DNA of 64,000 bases. Source: Methylobacterium sp. 77 (GTDB taxonomy: Bacteria; Pseudomonadota; Alphaproteobacteria; Rhizobiales; Beijerinckiaceae). How positions within the stretch are numbered: the first letter of the stretch is position 1; each line of letters starts with the position of its first letter. Location: NCBI RefSeq assembly GCF_000372825.1, contig NZ_KB910516.1, positions 2,078,011 through 2,142,010 of the forward strand, read 5' to 3'. The position numbers and the translations under genes are program-made. The notes under the pieces are model-generated. The model did not search any database and was not told the origin of the DNA. It was given only the letters and a program-made list of their open reading frames with translations. This document shows, in pieces, positions 16,750-25,803 of the stretch.

Positions 16750-18162
16750 TCATCGGCCCGCCGAGGCCGGCCGATCGAGGTCTCGGGCCCTCGCGAGGCG
16801 GGAATGGCGCAGCGAGTAGGCGGCGTAGATCGCGAGCGCGACGGCGATCCAGACTGCGAAGAGCAGGTAGGTGTCGCGCGGTAGCGCGGCGATGAGGGCG
16901 AGGCAGCAGCCGAGACTGGCGATCGGCACGAACGGAAAGAACGGAACCCGGAATCCTCGCGGAAGATCGGGTCGCGTCCGGCGCAGGATGATGACGCTGA
17001 GGGATACGGCCGCGAAGGCGACCAGCGTGCCCATGCTCGTCAGATTGGCGAGCACGTCGAGGGGAACCAGCGCCGCGAGCAGGGCGACGAAGAGGGCCAC
17101 GAAGAGCGTGTTGCCGTTCGGGTTCCGGGTTCGCCGATCGACCCTCTGGAAGACCTTCGGCAGCAGCCCGTCCCGGCTCATGGCGAAGAGGATGCGGGTC
17201 TGGCCGTACATCGTCACCAGGGTCACCGAGAAGATCGAGATCACGGCGCCGATGGAGAGGACGAGGGCCGGCCATGCCGTTCCGGTGACGTTTCGCAGGA
17301 TCACCGCCAGGCCGGCATCCTGCCCCGAAAACAGGGTCCAGGGCTGGGCGCCGATCCCCGCGAAGGCGACGAGGAGGTAGATCGCGGTGACGATGACGAG
17401 GGAGAGGATGATGCCGAGGGGCAGCGTCCGGGCCGGATCACGCACCTCCTCGCTCGCCGTGGAGATCGTGTCGAGCCCGATATAGGAGAAGAAGATCGTC
17501 GAGGCGGCGGTGGCGATGCCGGCCCAGCCGAAGGGCGCGAAGGGCCTCAAGTTCTCGGGCCTGAAGGCCGTCAGGGCGACGATGGCGAAGAAGACCAGCA
17601 CCGCGAGTTTCACCAGCACGAGAACCGCGTTGATCGCGGTGGATTCGGCCGCACCGCGCAGAAGCAGCAGGCCGCACAGGGCGATGAGCACAACGGCAGG
17701 CAGGTTGACGTAGCCGCCACGGCCGGGAGGCTGGCTAATGGAGGCCGGCATGGTCCAGCCGACCAGGGCCGCGAAGATCTCGTTGAGATACTGCCCCCAC
17801 CCCACCGCGATGGCCGAGGCGGAGACGGCGTATTCGAGGAGGAGGCAGGCCCCGACCAGGAAGGCGGCGAGTTCGCCGAGGGTGGCGTAGGCATAGGAAT
17901 AGGACGAACCCGAGAGGGGAAGGGCCGAGGCCAGTTCGGCGTAGCAGAGCGCGGTGAGCCCCGCCGTGACCGCTGCCAGGACGAACGAGACCAGGATGGC
18001 GGGGCCGGCCTCCGGCACGGCGGCGCTCAGGATCACGAAGATGCCCGTGCCGACCGTCGCGCCGACGCCCAGCATGACGAGGCGGAACAGGCCGATGGAT
18101 CGTTCGAGGGGAGGCGTTCCGGCGCCGACCTCGGTCGGGTCCGCCACCGGCTTGCGCCTCAT
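16750..18162 (-). CDS. APC-superfamily amino acid permease
   Basis: A 470-residue membrane protein with about 12 helices. The first helix carries G-V-G-A-T-V-G-T-G-I-F, the unwound substrate-binding G-x-G-x-G-I-F motif of amino acid-polyamine-organocation transporters, and L-C-Y-A-E-L-A-S-A-L-P-x-S-G-S-S-Y follows in helix 3. It resembles the cationic amino acid transporter branch. It is divergent from ocd and rocF, so uptake of arginine or ornithine is a reasonable inference. The ATG at 18162 leaves a short basic cytoplasmic N-terminus; the frame is open to 18273 but the added sequence is not membrane-like. Confidence 0.85.
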   Translation of the reverse strand: MRRKPVADPTEVGAGTPPLERSIGLFRLVMLGVGATVGTGIFVILSAAVPEAGPAILVSFVLAAVTAGLTALCYAELASALPLSGSSYSYAYATLGELAAFLVGACLLLEYAVSASAIAVGWGQYLNEIFAALVGWTMPASISQPPGRGGYVNLPAVVLIALCGLLLLRGAAESTAINAVLVLVKLAVLVFFAIVALTAFRPENLRPFAPFGWAGIATAASTIFFSYIGLDTISTASEEVRDPARTLPLGIILSLVIVTAIYLLVAFAGIGAQPWTLFSGQDAGLAVILRNVTGTAWPALVLSIGAVISIFSVTLVTMYGQTRILFAMSRDGLLPKVFQRVDRRTRNPNGNTLFVALFVALLAALVPLDVLANLTSMGTLVAFAAVSLSVIILRRTRPDLPRGFRVPFFPFVPIASLGCCLALIAALPRDTYLLFAVWIAVALAIYAAYSLRHSRLARARDLDRPASAGR

Positions 18163-18626
18163 CACGGCAGCCCGCCACTCGCCGCCCGATCCGATCCGCG
18201 ACCACACTGCAACGATACCCCATGGCGCCTGAGACGAAGGCGTGCCGGCGACAATGCAGGTTTCCCTCCGCAAGGGCTATGCCGCCATCCGGATTCGCCT
18301 GTATTGGCCTTTGTCGCTTCAACGAAGTGAAAAGAAGATGTTCGAGGCTGGTTCTTTTGTCTCCTCAAACATGTAATGCGTGTTCCATTCGGGAAGCGCC
18401 CGGAACGGCCATGTCCGATCCGTATGCGGGATCGATGCCGGGATCACTCTCCCCCTGCCGGAACGACCTTTTCGCACGGTCTCGAGAGGCGGGGATCGCG
18501 TGGACGGCGGATGGTCGACATCGAGCACGGTGTCTGCGCGCAGGCGTGGCGGTGCGACGAGGATGGAAATGGCCGGGCCGCACATAGCCGCCGTGGCAGC
18601 TTCAAGGTTTAAGGAAATGCGGCACC
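18163..18626. other. Divergent regulatory region between permease and ocd
   Basis: A 464-bp space with no gene I can support. The stretch 18310-18380 is AT-richer and holds candidate promoter sequence for either direction. No regulator gene (for example an Lrp-type one, common beside ocd in Rhizobiales) lies within or next to it. Confidence 0.4.
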
Positions 18627-19667
18627 ATGTCGGTTAATTTGAACGTCGTTCCCTTCGTCAGCGTCGACAACATGATGAAGCTGGTCCTCGCGACCGGGAT
18701 CGAGCGGTTCCTCACCGAACTGGCCGCCACGATCGAGGAGGATTTCCGGCGCTGGCACGTGTTCGACAAGCAGCCTCGCGTGGCCTCCCACAGCGCCGAG
18801 GGCGTGATCGAACTGATGCCGACCAGCGACGGGACGACCTACGGCTTCAAATACGTCAACGGGCACCCGAAGAATGCCCATAGCGGACGCCAGACCGTGA
18901 CCGCCTTCGGTGTGCTGGCGGATGTGGGCAACGGCTATCCCATGCTGCTCACCGAGATGACGATCCTCACGGCGTTGCGCACCGCCGCCATGTCGGCGGT
19001 CGCCGCCAAGTACCTCGCTCCGAAGAGCGCGCGGACCATGGCGATCATCGGAAACGGCGCCCAGGCTGAGTTTCAGGCGCTGGCCTTCAAGGCCCTCCTG
19101 GGCATCGACGCGTTGCGCCTCTACGACATCGATCCCGCCGCGAGCGCCAAGTGCCGGCGCAATCTCGCCCGCTTCGGTTTCGACATCCGCATCTGCTCCA
19201 GCACCGAAGAGGCCGTGGAGGGGGCGCAGATCGTCACGACGGCGACGGCCGACAAGCAATGCGCCACCATCCTCACCGACAACCTCGTCGGACCCGGCAT
19301 CCACATCAACGCGGTCGGCGGCGATTGTCCGGGCAAGACGGAATTGCATTCCGACATTCTCCGGCGGTCGGACATATTCGTCGAATATGCTCCTCAGACC
19401 CGGATCGAGGGCGAGATCCAGCAATTGCCCGCCGATCACCCGGTCACCGAGTTGTGGCAGGTGATCGCGGGTGAGGCGGTGGGTCGCCGCGACGGCCGTC
19501 AGATCACGCTGTTCGATTCCGTCGGCTTCGCCGTCGAGGATTTTTCGGCCCTGCGCTACGTGAGGTCGGCGCTCACGGGCACACGCTTCTTCGACGATCT
19601 CGACCTGCTCGCCGACCCCGACGATCCCCGAGACCTGTTCGGGATGCTTCTGCGTGCGGAAGCCTGA
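18627..19667 (+). CDS. ocd: Ornithine cyclodeaminase
   Basis: A 346-residue protein of the ornithine cyclodeaminase/mu-crystallin family. It has the N-terminal substrate part (G-F-K-Y-V-N-G-H-P-K-N) and a Rossmann domain with M-A-I-I-G-N-G-A-Q-A-E-F-Q-A, the family's NAD-binding loop, then R-L-Y-D-I-D-P-A. The enzyme converts L-ornithine to L-proline and ammonia. Arginase follows 92 nt downstream in the same direction, so together they turn arginine into urea plus proline. The ATG at 18627 lies after a short AAGGAAA tract and fits the family start. Confidence 0.94.
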   Translation: MSVNLNVVPFVSVDNMMKLVLATGIERFLTELAATIEEDFRRWHVFDKQPRVASHSAEGVIELMPTSDGTTYGFKYVNGHPKNAHSGRQTVTAFGVLADVGNGYPMLLTEMTILTALRTAAMSAVAAKYLAPKSARTMAIIGNGAQAEFQALAFKALLGIDALRLYDIDPAASAKCRRNLARFGFDIRICSSTEEAVEGAQIVTTATADKQCATILTDNLVGPGIHINAVGGDCPGKTELHSDILRRSDIFVEYAPQTRIEGEIQQLPADHPVTELWQVIAGEAVGRRDGRQITLFDSVGFAVEDFSALRYVRSALTGTRFFDDLDLLADPDDPRDLFGMLLRAEA

Positions 19668-19759
19668 ACCGGCGGCGATGGTGCCGCCCTTCCATGACCT
19701 CGCGGCCCGTGCCTTCGCGGATGCCGCGCTCATGAACTATCGATTCGGAGAATGAACGC

Positions 19760-20689
19760 ATGGACGAGAAACGCTGCATCCTCATCGGCGTCCCGGTCCA
19801 GGATGGTACGCGCCGCCTCGGCTGCGATATGGGACCGAGCGCCTACCGGGCGGCCGGATTCAGTGAGACGCTCGTATCACTCGGGCTGATCGTCGAAGAT
19901 CGCGGCAACATCGCCCCGCCACGCGGGGCGGCGGTCGACCATCCCAACCCGAACCTGACCAAGCTGTCCGAGTTCGCGCTCTGGACCGAGGCCCTCTCCG
20001 AGGCCGCCTATCGGGCGGCGAGCGAAGGGATGCCGATCTTCCTCGGCGGCGACCACAGTCTCTCGGCGGGCTCGGTATCGGGAATGAGCCGGCGCGCGGC
20101 CGAGGAGGGGCGCGAGTTGCATGTGCTCTGGCTCGATGCCCATCCCGATCTCCACACCCTCGAGACGACGACGAGCGGCAATCTCCACGGCGTGCCGATG
20201 GCCTATGCGCTCGGCCTGCCGGGGTTCGATCCCTACCTGCCGCCGCCGGTGGCGCCGGTGAAGCCCGAGAACGTCTGCATGATCGGCCTGCGCAGCGTCG
20301 ATCCGGCGGAGCGGCGGACGATCCGCGAGGCGGGAATCACGGTCCACGACATGCGCGCCATCGACGAATTCGGCATCGGCGTTCTGCTGAAGGCCTTTCT
20401 CGAACGCGTGGCTGCCGCCGGCGGGTGGCTGCATGTGAGCCTCGACGTCGATTTTCTCGAACCCGCCATCGCGCCGGGCGTCGGCACCACCGTTCCGGGC
20501 GGCGCCACGTTCCGCGAGGCGCATCTCGCCATGGAGATGCTGCACGACAGCGGCCTCGTCCGCAGCCTCGACCTCGTGGAGCTCAACCCCTTCCTCGACG
20601 AGCGCGGCCGCACCGCGATCCTGATGACGGATCTCGCCGCTAGCCTGATGGGACGCAGCGTCCTCGACCGCCCGACGCGGAGTTTTTGA
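19760..20689 (+). CDS. rocF: Arginase
   Basis: A 309-residue ureohydrolase with all six manganese ligands: His99 in G-G-D-H-S, Asp126, His128 and Asp130 in D-A-H-P-D, and Asp229 and Asp231 in S-L-D-V-D-F. The N-terminal V-P-V-Q-D-G-T-R-R-L-G-C-D-M-G-P segment and length fit arginase rather than agmatinase. It hydrolyses arginine to ornithine and urea, supplying the substrate of the upstream ornithine cyclodeaminase. A GGAGAATGAACGC sequence upstream provides the ribosome binding site. Confidence 0.94.
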   Translation: MDEKRCILIGVPVQDGTRRLGCDMGPSAYRAAGFSETLVSLGLIVEDRGNIAPPRGAAVDHPNPNLTKLSEFALWTEALSEAAYRAASEGMPIFLGGDHSLSAGSVSGMSRRAAEEGRELHVLWLDAHPDLHTLETTTSGNLHGVPMAYALGLPGFDPYLPPPVAPVKPENVCMIGLRSVDPAERRTIREAGITVHDMRAIDEFGIGVLLKAFLERVAAAGGWLHVSLDVDFLEPAIAPGVGTTVPGGATFREAHLAMEMLHDSGLVRSLDLVELNPFLDERGRTAILMTDLAASLMGRSVLDRPTRSF

Positions 20690-20732
20690 CCGACCGGGTT
20701 CACACCTCTGCGTTGACAGGCGGTACGCGTGA

Positions 20733-20753
20733 CTCTCCCCACAAGGGGGAGAG
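20733..20753. repeat. Short palindromic repeat after rocF
   Basis: CTCTCCCC at 20733-20740 pairs with GGGGAGAG at 20746-20753 around a 5-nt loop, 44 nt after the rocF stop. It is of the same C-rich/G-rich type as the element within mxaK and could also act as a transcription barrier between the convergent genes. Confidence 0.55.
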
Positions 20754-20824
20754 AGCCGCGCATCCCGCGAAATGTGCGATTATCGTAGGCTGCCGACATC
20801 CGCGCAGGGCGAACGAAACGGCAT

Positions 20825-21097
20825 TTAGAGCCGATCGCGGGCGCCGATCAAGAACCCGCGCAGGTCCTGCACGGTGGGAAAGTAGATGTCGGCATCAGTC
20901 TCGTTCCACAATTGCTTCAACGTCTCGTCGGAGGCCTCGCGGAGGGCGCGGTCGATGAACTGCCGCAGGCGTACACGCTCCTCGCTGCGAAAGAGGTTGA
21001 GAACAAAATCATACATCTCGTTGAGCGTCGGCGCGCCGCCACCGATGTCCTGCATGAACCAACGGCCGAACTTCAGGAATTCCGGGGACGCCTGCAT
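20825..21097 (-). CDS. Candidate immunity protein for the adjacent RNase A-like toxin
   Basis: A 90-residue acidic, helical protein (F-G-R-W-F-M-Q-D-I near the start, L-R-Q-F-I-D-R-A-L in the middle, D-A-D-I-Y-F-P-T-V-Q-D-L-R-G-F-L at the end). No catalytic motif is seen. It starts 1 nt after the toxin-like gene stop, in the same direction. Small size, acidity and tight linkage downstream of a toxin domain are what immunity genes of contact-dependent inhibition systems show, so I infer an immunity role; the sequence does not match an immunity family I can name. The ATG at 21097 starts the compact domain, and a longer upstream frame only overlaps the toxin gene. Confidence 0.6.
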   Translation of the reverse strand: MQASPEFLKFGRWFMQDIGGGAPTLNEMYDFVLNLFRSEERVRLRQFIDRALREASDETLKQLWNETDADIYFPTVQDLRGFLIGARDRL

Positions 21098-21098
21098 G

Positions 21099-21752
21099 TC
21101 AATCTCCGTCGTTGCGCGGATAGGCGGTATGGATGCGGTACCCGCGCGGGTTGCCCGGATCGTGAAGTATAAAGATTCCGACACCGTAGGTCGTACGCAT
21201 GTACGGCTCAAGCTGCCCCGCCGTGTAGGCTTCCCGCCCGGTTTTGTATCCAAAGCGGGACTTTAGGAATGCATTGGCCTTTGTCCCGGTTGCGACGTCA
21301 TCAACTTCGGAGGCATTCTCTTTCAAGGTACGATTGATGAGGTCGTTAGCTGTCTCCACAGACTCGAACGAGCCATCTCGTCTAAGGCCATAGTCTACGA
21401 ACAGGAACGTTCTTTTGCTAGCCTGGACACGAGCCAGCATTTGCGCATCTGACTTACCGACATGCTCGCGAAGCGTATGGCCGCCGCGCATCTCTTCTTC
21501 GTAGAGCAAGACCGTGTACCGACGGGTGGCGTCATCCGAGACTTGGGCGATCCGCGCATCGTCACCGGAATCATATCCATCGCCCGTACCGCCGTCGGTC
21601 CATTGGCCGCCATCCGGATGTCCAGCCGGCACGCGGGGTTGATCGGCGTGGTACGCACGGAGCGACAGACGCAACCGCTGAAACGCAACCTGAAGACGGC
21701 ACGACGTGATCAGCCATTTCGCTTGCAGCAGCGTAGTTGTGCTCGACGACAT
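21099..21752 (-). CDS. Orphan toxin with a CdiA-type RNase A domain
   Basis: A 217-residue protein. Residues 1-35 form an amphipathic N-terminus. Residues 36-55 (A-D-Q-P-R-V-P-A-G-H-P-D-G-G-Q-W-T) match a linker common in Rhizobiales toxin and phage-like proteins. Residues about 85-215 fit the bacterial CdiA-CT RNase A domain: His97 in G-H-T-L-R-E-H-V-G-K, Arg108 eleven residues later, and Thr209/Tyr211 in H-T-A-Y-P, the same spacing as the H/R/T/Y active site I recall for the Yersinia kristensenii CdiA toxin. It probably degrades RNA. No large CdiA stem, two-partner transporter or secretion system lies nearby. The ATG at 21752 follows a GGGGGTG tract; a GTG at 21815 is possible. Confidence 0.7.
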   Translation of the reverse strand: MSSSTTTLLQAKWLITSCRLQVAFQRLRLSLRAYHADQPRVPAGHPDGGQWTDGGTGDGYDSGDDARIAQVSDDATRRYTVLLYEEEMRGGHTLREHVGKSDAQMLARVQASKRTFLFVDYGLRRDGSFESVETANDLINRTLKENASEVDDVATGTKANAFLKSRFGYKTGREAYTAGQLEPYMRTTYGVGIFILHDPGNPRGYRIHTAYPRNDGD

Positions 21753-21838
21753 CGGATTCACCCCCACGACCAAGCTATTATGCCTATAGAGGAATAATAG
21801 CATAATTTCAATCACGAAACCGGGGGGCCGAACGCGAA

Positions 21839-21907
21839 ACGCCGGAGCCCCTTTCGAGGCCCCGGCGTCGCGAACTGTCCGAAAGGCCGGGCGTCGAGCG
21901 CCCGGCC
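21839..21907 (-). terminator. Tandem hairpins downstream of glnA
   Basis: A 9-bp perfect stem (GGCCGGGCG at 21885-21893 with 21899-21907, 5-nt loop) starts 9 nt after the glnA stop and is followed on the minus strand by TTTC. A second hairpin (21839-21845 with 21862-21868, plus an inner 3 bp) lies further downstream. Together they probably end glnBA transcription. Confidence 0.65.
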
Positions 21908-21916
21908 GGTTCGCTC

Positions 21917-23329
21917 TCAGAGCGAGTAGTACATCGTGAACTCGACCGGATGCGGGGTCATCTCGTAGCGCATCACTTCCGTCATCTTCAGTTCGATGAA
22001 CGAGTCGATCTGATCGTCCGAGAACACGCCGCCAGCTTTCAGGAAGCCGCGGTCGCGATCGAGGTTGGTCAGGGCCTCACGCAGGCTGCCGCAGACGGTG
22101 GGGATCTTCTTCAACTCGCGCGGCGGCAGGTCGTAGAGATCCTTGTCCATGGCCGGGCCCGGATCGATCTTGTTGATGATGCCGTCGAGGCCGGCCATCA
22201 GCAGGGCCGAGAAGGCGAGGTAGGGGTTGGCCATCGGATCGGGGAAGCGGACCTCGACGCGCTTGGCCTTCGGGTTCGTCGTCCACGGGATGCGACAGGA
22301 GGCCGAACGGTTGCGGGCCGAGTAGGCCAGCAGCACGGGGGCCTCGTAGCCCGGCACCAGGCGCTTGTAGGAGTTGGTGGACGGGTTGGTGAAGGCGTTC
22401 AGTGCCTTGGCGTGCTTGATGATACCGCCGATGTACCAGAGGCATTCCTGGCTGAGGTCGGCATACTTGTCGCCGGCGAAGATCGGCTTGCCATCCTTCC
22501 AGATCGACTGGTGCACGTGCATGCCCGAGCCGTTGTCGCCGAAGACGGGCTTCGGCATGAACGTCGCGGTCTTGCCGTAGCTCTGGGCCACGTTGTGGAT
22601 CGCGTACTTGTAGATCTGCATGTGGTCGGCGAGCAGGGTCAGCGTGTCGAACTTCATGCCGAGCTCATGCTGGGCCGAGGCGACCTCGTGGTGGTGCTTC
22701 TCCACCTTGACGCCCATGGACTGCATGGCGGCCAGCATCTCGCCGCGCATGTCCTGCGCCGAATCCTGCGGCGGCACGGGGAAGTAGCCGCCCTTGGTGG
22801 CGACGCGGTGGCCGAGGTTGCCGCCCTCGTAATCGGTGAAACCGTTGGTCGGCAGTTCGACCGAATCGAGCTGGAACCCGGTATGGTACGGGTCGGAGCC
22901 GAACTTCACGTCGTCGAACACGAAGAACTCGGCCTCGGGGCCGACATAGATCGTGTCGCCGATGCCGGTGGATTTGAGGAAGGCCTCGGCGAGCTTGGCA
23001 GTGCTGCGCGGATCGCGCGAATAGGGCAGGCCGGACGAGGGCTCGAGCACGTCGCAGACGATCGACATGGTGGAGGCCGAGAAGAACGGGTCCATGCAGG
23101 CGGTCGCCGGGTCCGGCATCAGCAGCATGTCGGATTCGTTGATCGCCTTCCAGCCGGCGATCGACGAACCGTCGAACATCGTGCCTTCGGCGAAGATCTC
23201 TTCATCGACGAGGGACACGTCGAAGGTGACGTGCTGCCACTTGCCTCTGGGATCGGTGAAGCGGAAATCGACGTACTTGACGTCGTTGTCCTTGATTTCC
23301 TTGAGGACCTGATCGGCGGTCTTTGCCAT
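21917..23329 (-). CDS. glnA: Glutamine synthetase type I
   Basis: A 470-residue type I glutamine synthetase, the central ammonium-assimilating enzyme, acting as a cytoplasmic dodecamer. Family motifs include F-D-G-S-S-I-A-G-W, the metal site [19 protein letters not shown], the ATP-site [11 protein letters not shown] and D-L-Y-D-L-P-P, whose Tyr is the expected adenylylation site for GlnE. The ATG at 23329 (M-A-K-T-A-D-Q) follows GGAGACACAGGG. It lies 221 nt downstream of glnB, the usual alphaproteobacterial glnBA arrangement, so it may be read both from glnB and from its own promoter in that gap. Confidence 0.97.
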   Translation of the reverse strand: MAKTADQVLKEIKDNDVKYVDFRFTDPRGKWQHVTFDVSLVDEEIFAEGTMFDGSSIAGWKAINESDMLLMPDPATACMDPFFSASTMSIVCDVLEPSSGLPYSRDPRSTAKLAEAFLKSTGIGDTIYVGPEAEFFVFDDVKFGSDPYHTGFQLDSVELPTNGFTDYEGGNLGHRVATKGGYFPVPPQDSAQDMRGEMLAAMQSMGVKVEKHHHEVASAQHELGMKFDTLTLLADHMQIYKYAIHNVAQSYGKTATFMPKPVFGDNGSGMHVHQSIWKDGKPIFAGDKYADLSQECLWYIGGIIKHAKALNAFTNPSTNSYKRLVPGYEAPVLLAYSARNRSASCRIPWTTNPKAKRVEVRFPDPMANPYLAFSALLMAGLDGIINKIDPGPAMDKDLYDLPPRELKKIPTVCGSLREALTNLDRDRGFLKAGGVFSDDQIDSFIELKMTEVMRYEMTPHPVEFTMYYSL

Positions 23330-23550
23330 CCCTGTGTCTCCTTCGAGGCTCGGCCTGTTTCGGCCGTGGTTTTGCCGCGCCACGCGGTGGCGTGCCGCGG
23401 AATGGGAAGGGGCGTACGCGAAGGGACTTAGCTTCTGGGACGGCGCGAGGCTAGAGCCGTGCGCGACCGGATTGTAACAGGCCGGTGCCTTCGGCTGCCA
23501 TTGTCCCGCTCATCCTCGCCGCAGGCGGGCCGCCGCCTCTCCGGACAGGG

Positions 23551-23979
<429 letters not shown>

Positions 23980-24068
23980 TTAAATTGCCCATTCGGTAGG
24001 CATTGAATGCAAATCGTTTCAGCCAAGCTGGCAGAGCGCCTGAAATAGCGGCGCGGCCTGAGCGGTGC

Positions 24069-24084
24069 GCAGGCAAAGCGCCAA
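24069..24084 (-). promoter_or_regulatory. Candidate sigma-54 promoter of glnB
   Basis: On the minus strand TTGGCGCTTTGCCTGC places GG and GC 12 nt apart, as in the -24/-12 consensus TGGCAC-N5-TTGC, with one deviation in the -12 element. Alphaproteobacterial glnB promoters of this kind are known. It would give a leader of about 165 nt. Confidence 0.35.
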
Positions 24085-24150
24085 GCTTGGAAGTTGCGTT
24101 CGGAAACCAGGGCTTGGACCGGGTCTGAAAACACACGCCGAGGGTGCGGA

Positions 24151-25641
24151 ATGCCGACACATCGTTTGTTCACCGTCGAGGCGATGCGCCGGCTCGATGC
24201 CGCCGCCATCGCCGCGGGCACTCCCGGAATCGAGCTGATGCGCCGGGCCGGTGCGGCCGTGGCCGAGACGGCGACCGGCCTGGTGGCCGCATTGTCGCGG
24301 ATCCTGGTCCTTTGCGGCCCCGGCAATAACGGTGGCGATGGTTTCGTTGCGGCGCGCCTCCTCGAACGGGATGGCCATGTCGTCAATCTCGTCTGCACGG
24401 TGCCGGTCGAGAGCCTGACGGGCGATGCCGCCCTGGCCGCCGCCGAATGGGAAGGGCCGGTTCTGTACGATGCCGAGCCGGAGGGCGCGGCCCTCGTCAT
24501 CGACGCCCTGTTCGGGGCGGGCCTGTCACGCGACCTCGACGGCTTGCCGAGAATGCTGATCGAGCGGGTCGCTGCCGCCGGCGTTCCGGTTCTGGCCATC
24601 GACGTTCCGAGCGGCATCGACGGCGATACCGGCGCGTTGCGCGGGATCGCGCTGAAGGCCGTGGCGACGGTCACCTTCGTCGCGCTCAAGCCGGGGCACC
24701 TGCTCCAGCCGGGACGCAGCTATTGCGGCGACCTTCATGTGGCCGATATCGGCATGGCAGACGTCGCTCTGGACTCTTGTCTCGACGGGACGCCCCTGCT
24801 GTGTCGCAATGGACCGGACCTCTGGGAGGATCGCTTCCCGAAGCTCGAAGCCGGCAGCCACAAATATACCAGGGGCCACGTCCTCGCCCTCTCCGGCCCC
24901 GCCTACAAGACCGGGGCGATCCGGCTGGCGGCACGGGCGGCCCTGCGCATCGGCGCCGGCCTCGTCACCATCGCCTCCCCTGCCGCCGCCATGGCCGAGA
25001 ACGCCGCGCATCTCACCGCGATCATGCTGACGCCGTGCGAGACGGCCGACGACCTCGACGATCTCCTCGTGGACGAGCGCCTCAACGTCATCCTCGCCGG
25101 CCCCGGCCTGGGCAGCGGCGAGGCGACCCGCGAGCGGGTCGCCGTGGCGGCCGGCGTCGGGAGAAGCCTTGTCCTCGACGCCGACGCGCTCACGAGCTTC
25201 AAGGGCGAGGTCGCCCCATTGTCGAGCCTCATCGCGGATGGCGGGGGCCAAGCGGTGCTGACCCCGCATGCCGGAGAGTTCGGCCGCCTCTTAGCGGGCA
25301 CGGACGCCGTCGACCCGCAGGCGAGCAAGCTCGAAGGGGCGCGACGGGCCGCGGCCCTCATCGGCGCCGTCGTCGTGTTGAAGGGCGCCGATACCGTCAT
25401 CGCGGCTCCCGATGGGCGCGCCGCCATCAACGACCACGCCACCCCCTATCTCGGCACCGCCGGTTCGGGCGACGTTCTCGCCGGCCTCGTCGCCGGCCTG
25501 CTGGCGCAGGGCATGCCGCCCTTCGAGGCCGCCTGCGCGGCGGTTTGGCTCCATGGAGATGCCGGGTTGCGGCATGGGCCGGGCCTCATCGCCGAGGATC
25601 TGCCGGAAATGATGCCGAGGGTTCTCGCCGGCCTGCGGTGA
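24151..25641 (+). CDS. nnrD: Bifunctional NAD(P)H-hydrate epimerase/dehydratase
   Basis: A 496-residue fusion of the two NAD(P)H-hydrate repair enzymes. Residues 1-210 are the YjeF_N epimerase domain, with V-L-C-G-P-G-N-N-G-G-D-G-F and A-I-D-V-P-S-G-I-D-G-D-T-G. Residues about 230-490 are the ADP/ATP-dependent dehydratase (YjeF_C), with K-Y-T-R-G-H-V, A-G-P-G-L-G, L-T-P-H-A-G-E-F and the G-T-A-G-S-G-D-V-L-A-G signature. The pair converts damaged hydrated nicotinamide cofactors back to NAD(P)H. The ATG at 24151 follows GAGGGTGCGGA. It is divergent from glnB and not obviously linked to it. Confidence 0.93.
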   Translation: MPTHRLFTVEAMRRLDAAAIAAGTPGIELMRRAGAAVAETATGLVAALSRILVLCGPGNNGGDGFVAARLLERDGHVVNLVCTVPVESLTGDAALAAAEWEGPVLYDAEPEGAALVIDALFGAGLSRDLDGLPRMLIERVAAAGVPVLAIDVPSGIDGDTGALRGIALKAVATVTFVALKPGHLLQPGRSYCGDLHVADIGMADVALDSCLDGTPLLCRNGPDLWEDRFPKLEAGSHKYTRGHVLALSGPAYKTGAIRLAARAALRIGAGLVTIASPAAAMAENAAHLTAIMLTPCETADDLDDLLVDERLNVILAGPGLGSGEATRERVAVAAGVGRSLVLDADALTSFKGEVAPLSSLIADGGGQAVLTPHAGEFGRLLAGTDAVDPQASKLEGARRAAALIGAVVVLKGADTVIAAPDGRAAINDHATPYLGTAGSGDVLAGLVAGLLAQGMPPFEAACAAVWLHGDAGLRHGPGLIAEDLPEMMPRVLAGLR

Positions 25642-25733
25642 CGGTCGACCGCCTCGGCAAGGGTGTGGACGGAGGTCCGGCTCGTCCGGATCGATGAGCC
25701 ACGCCGTCCCGGTCCGGACGAAACTATTGGAAT

Positions 25734-25764
25734 AAGGAGGGTTTTATCAATGAATCGGAACTAG
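25734..25764 (+). promoter_or_regulatory. Strong ribosome binding site with a four-codon reading frame before the RTX gene
   Basis: AAGGAGG (25734-25740) is the best ribosome binding site in this area and stands 9 nt before an ATG (25750) followed by only three sense codons and TAG. This ATG is in the same frame as the RTX gene that starts at 25804. Downstream GGGAG and CTCCC (about 25769-25786) could pair with each other, and the CCTCC could also mask the ribosome binding site. It may be a leader peptide or the remnant of the original start. Confidence 0.45.
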
Positions 25765-25803
25765 AATGGGGGAGTTATCTACCTCCCGTATCGGAAATGC
25801 CAA

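Noticed and set aside
18319..18585. Minus-strand frame of 88 codons in the region upstream of ocd
   Set aside because: There is no ribosome binding site and the composition looks non-coding; it overlaps the expected promoter region.
20733..20753. Insertion-sequence end next to the toxin locus
   Set aside because: Only a short palindromic repeat is present, with no transposase or matching terminal repeat on the other side.
21950..23431. Plus-strand frame of about 490 codons opposite glnA
   Set aside because: It mirrors the glnA codon pattern and shows no protein motif.
24008..24025. TGGC...TTTGC as a sigma-54 promoter for glnB
   Set aside because: GG and GC are 14 nt apart, whereas the -24/-12 elements need 12; the site at 24069-24084 fits better.
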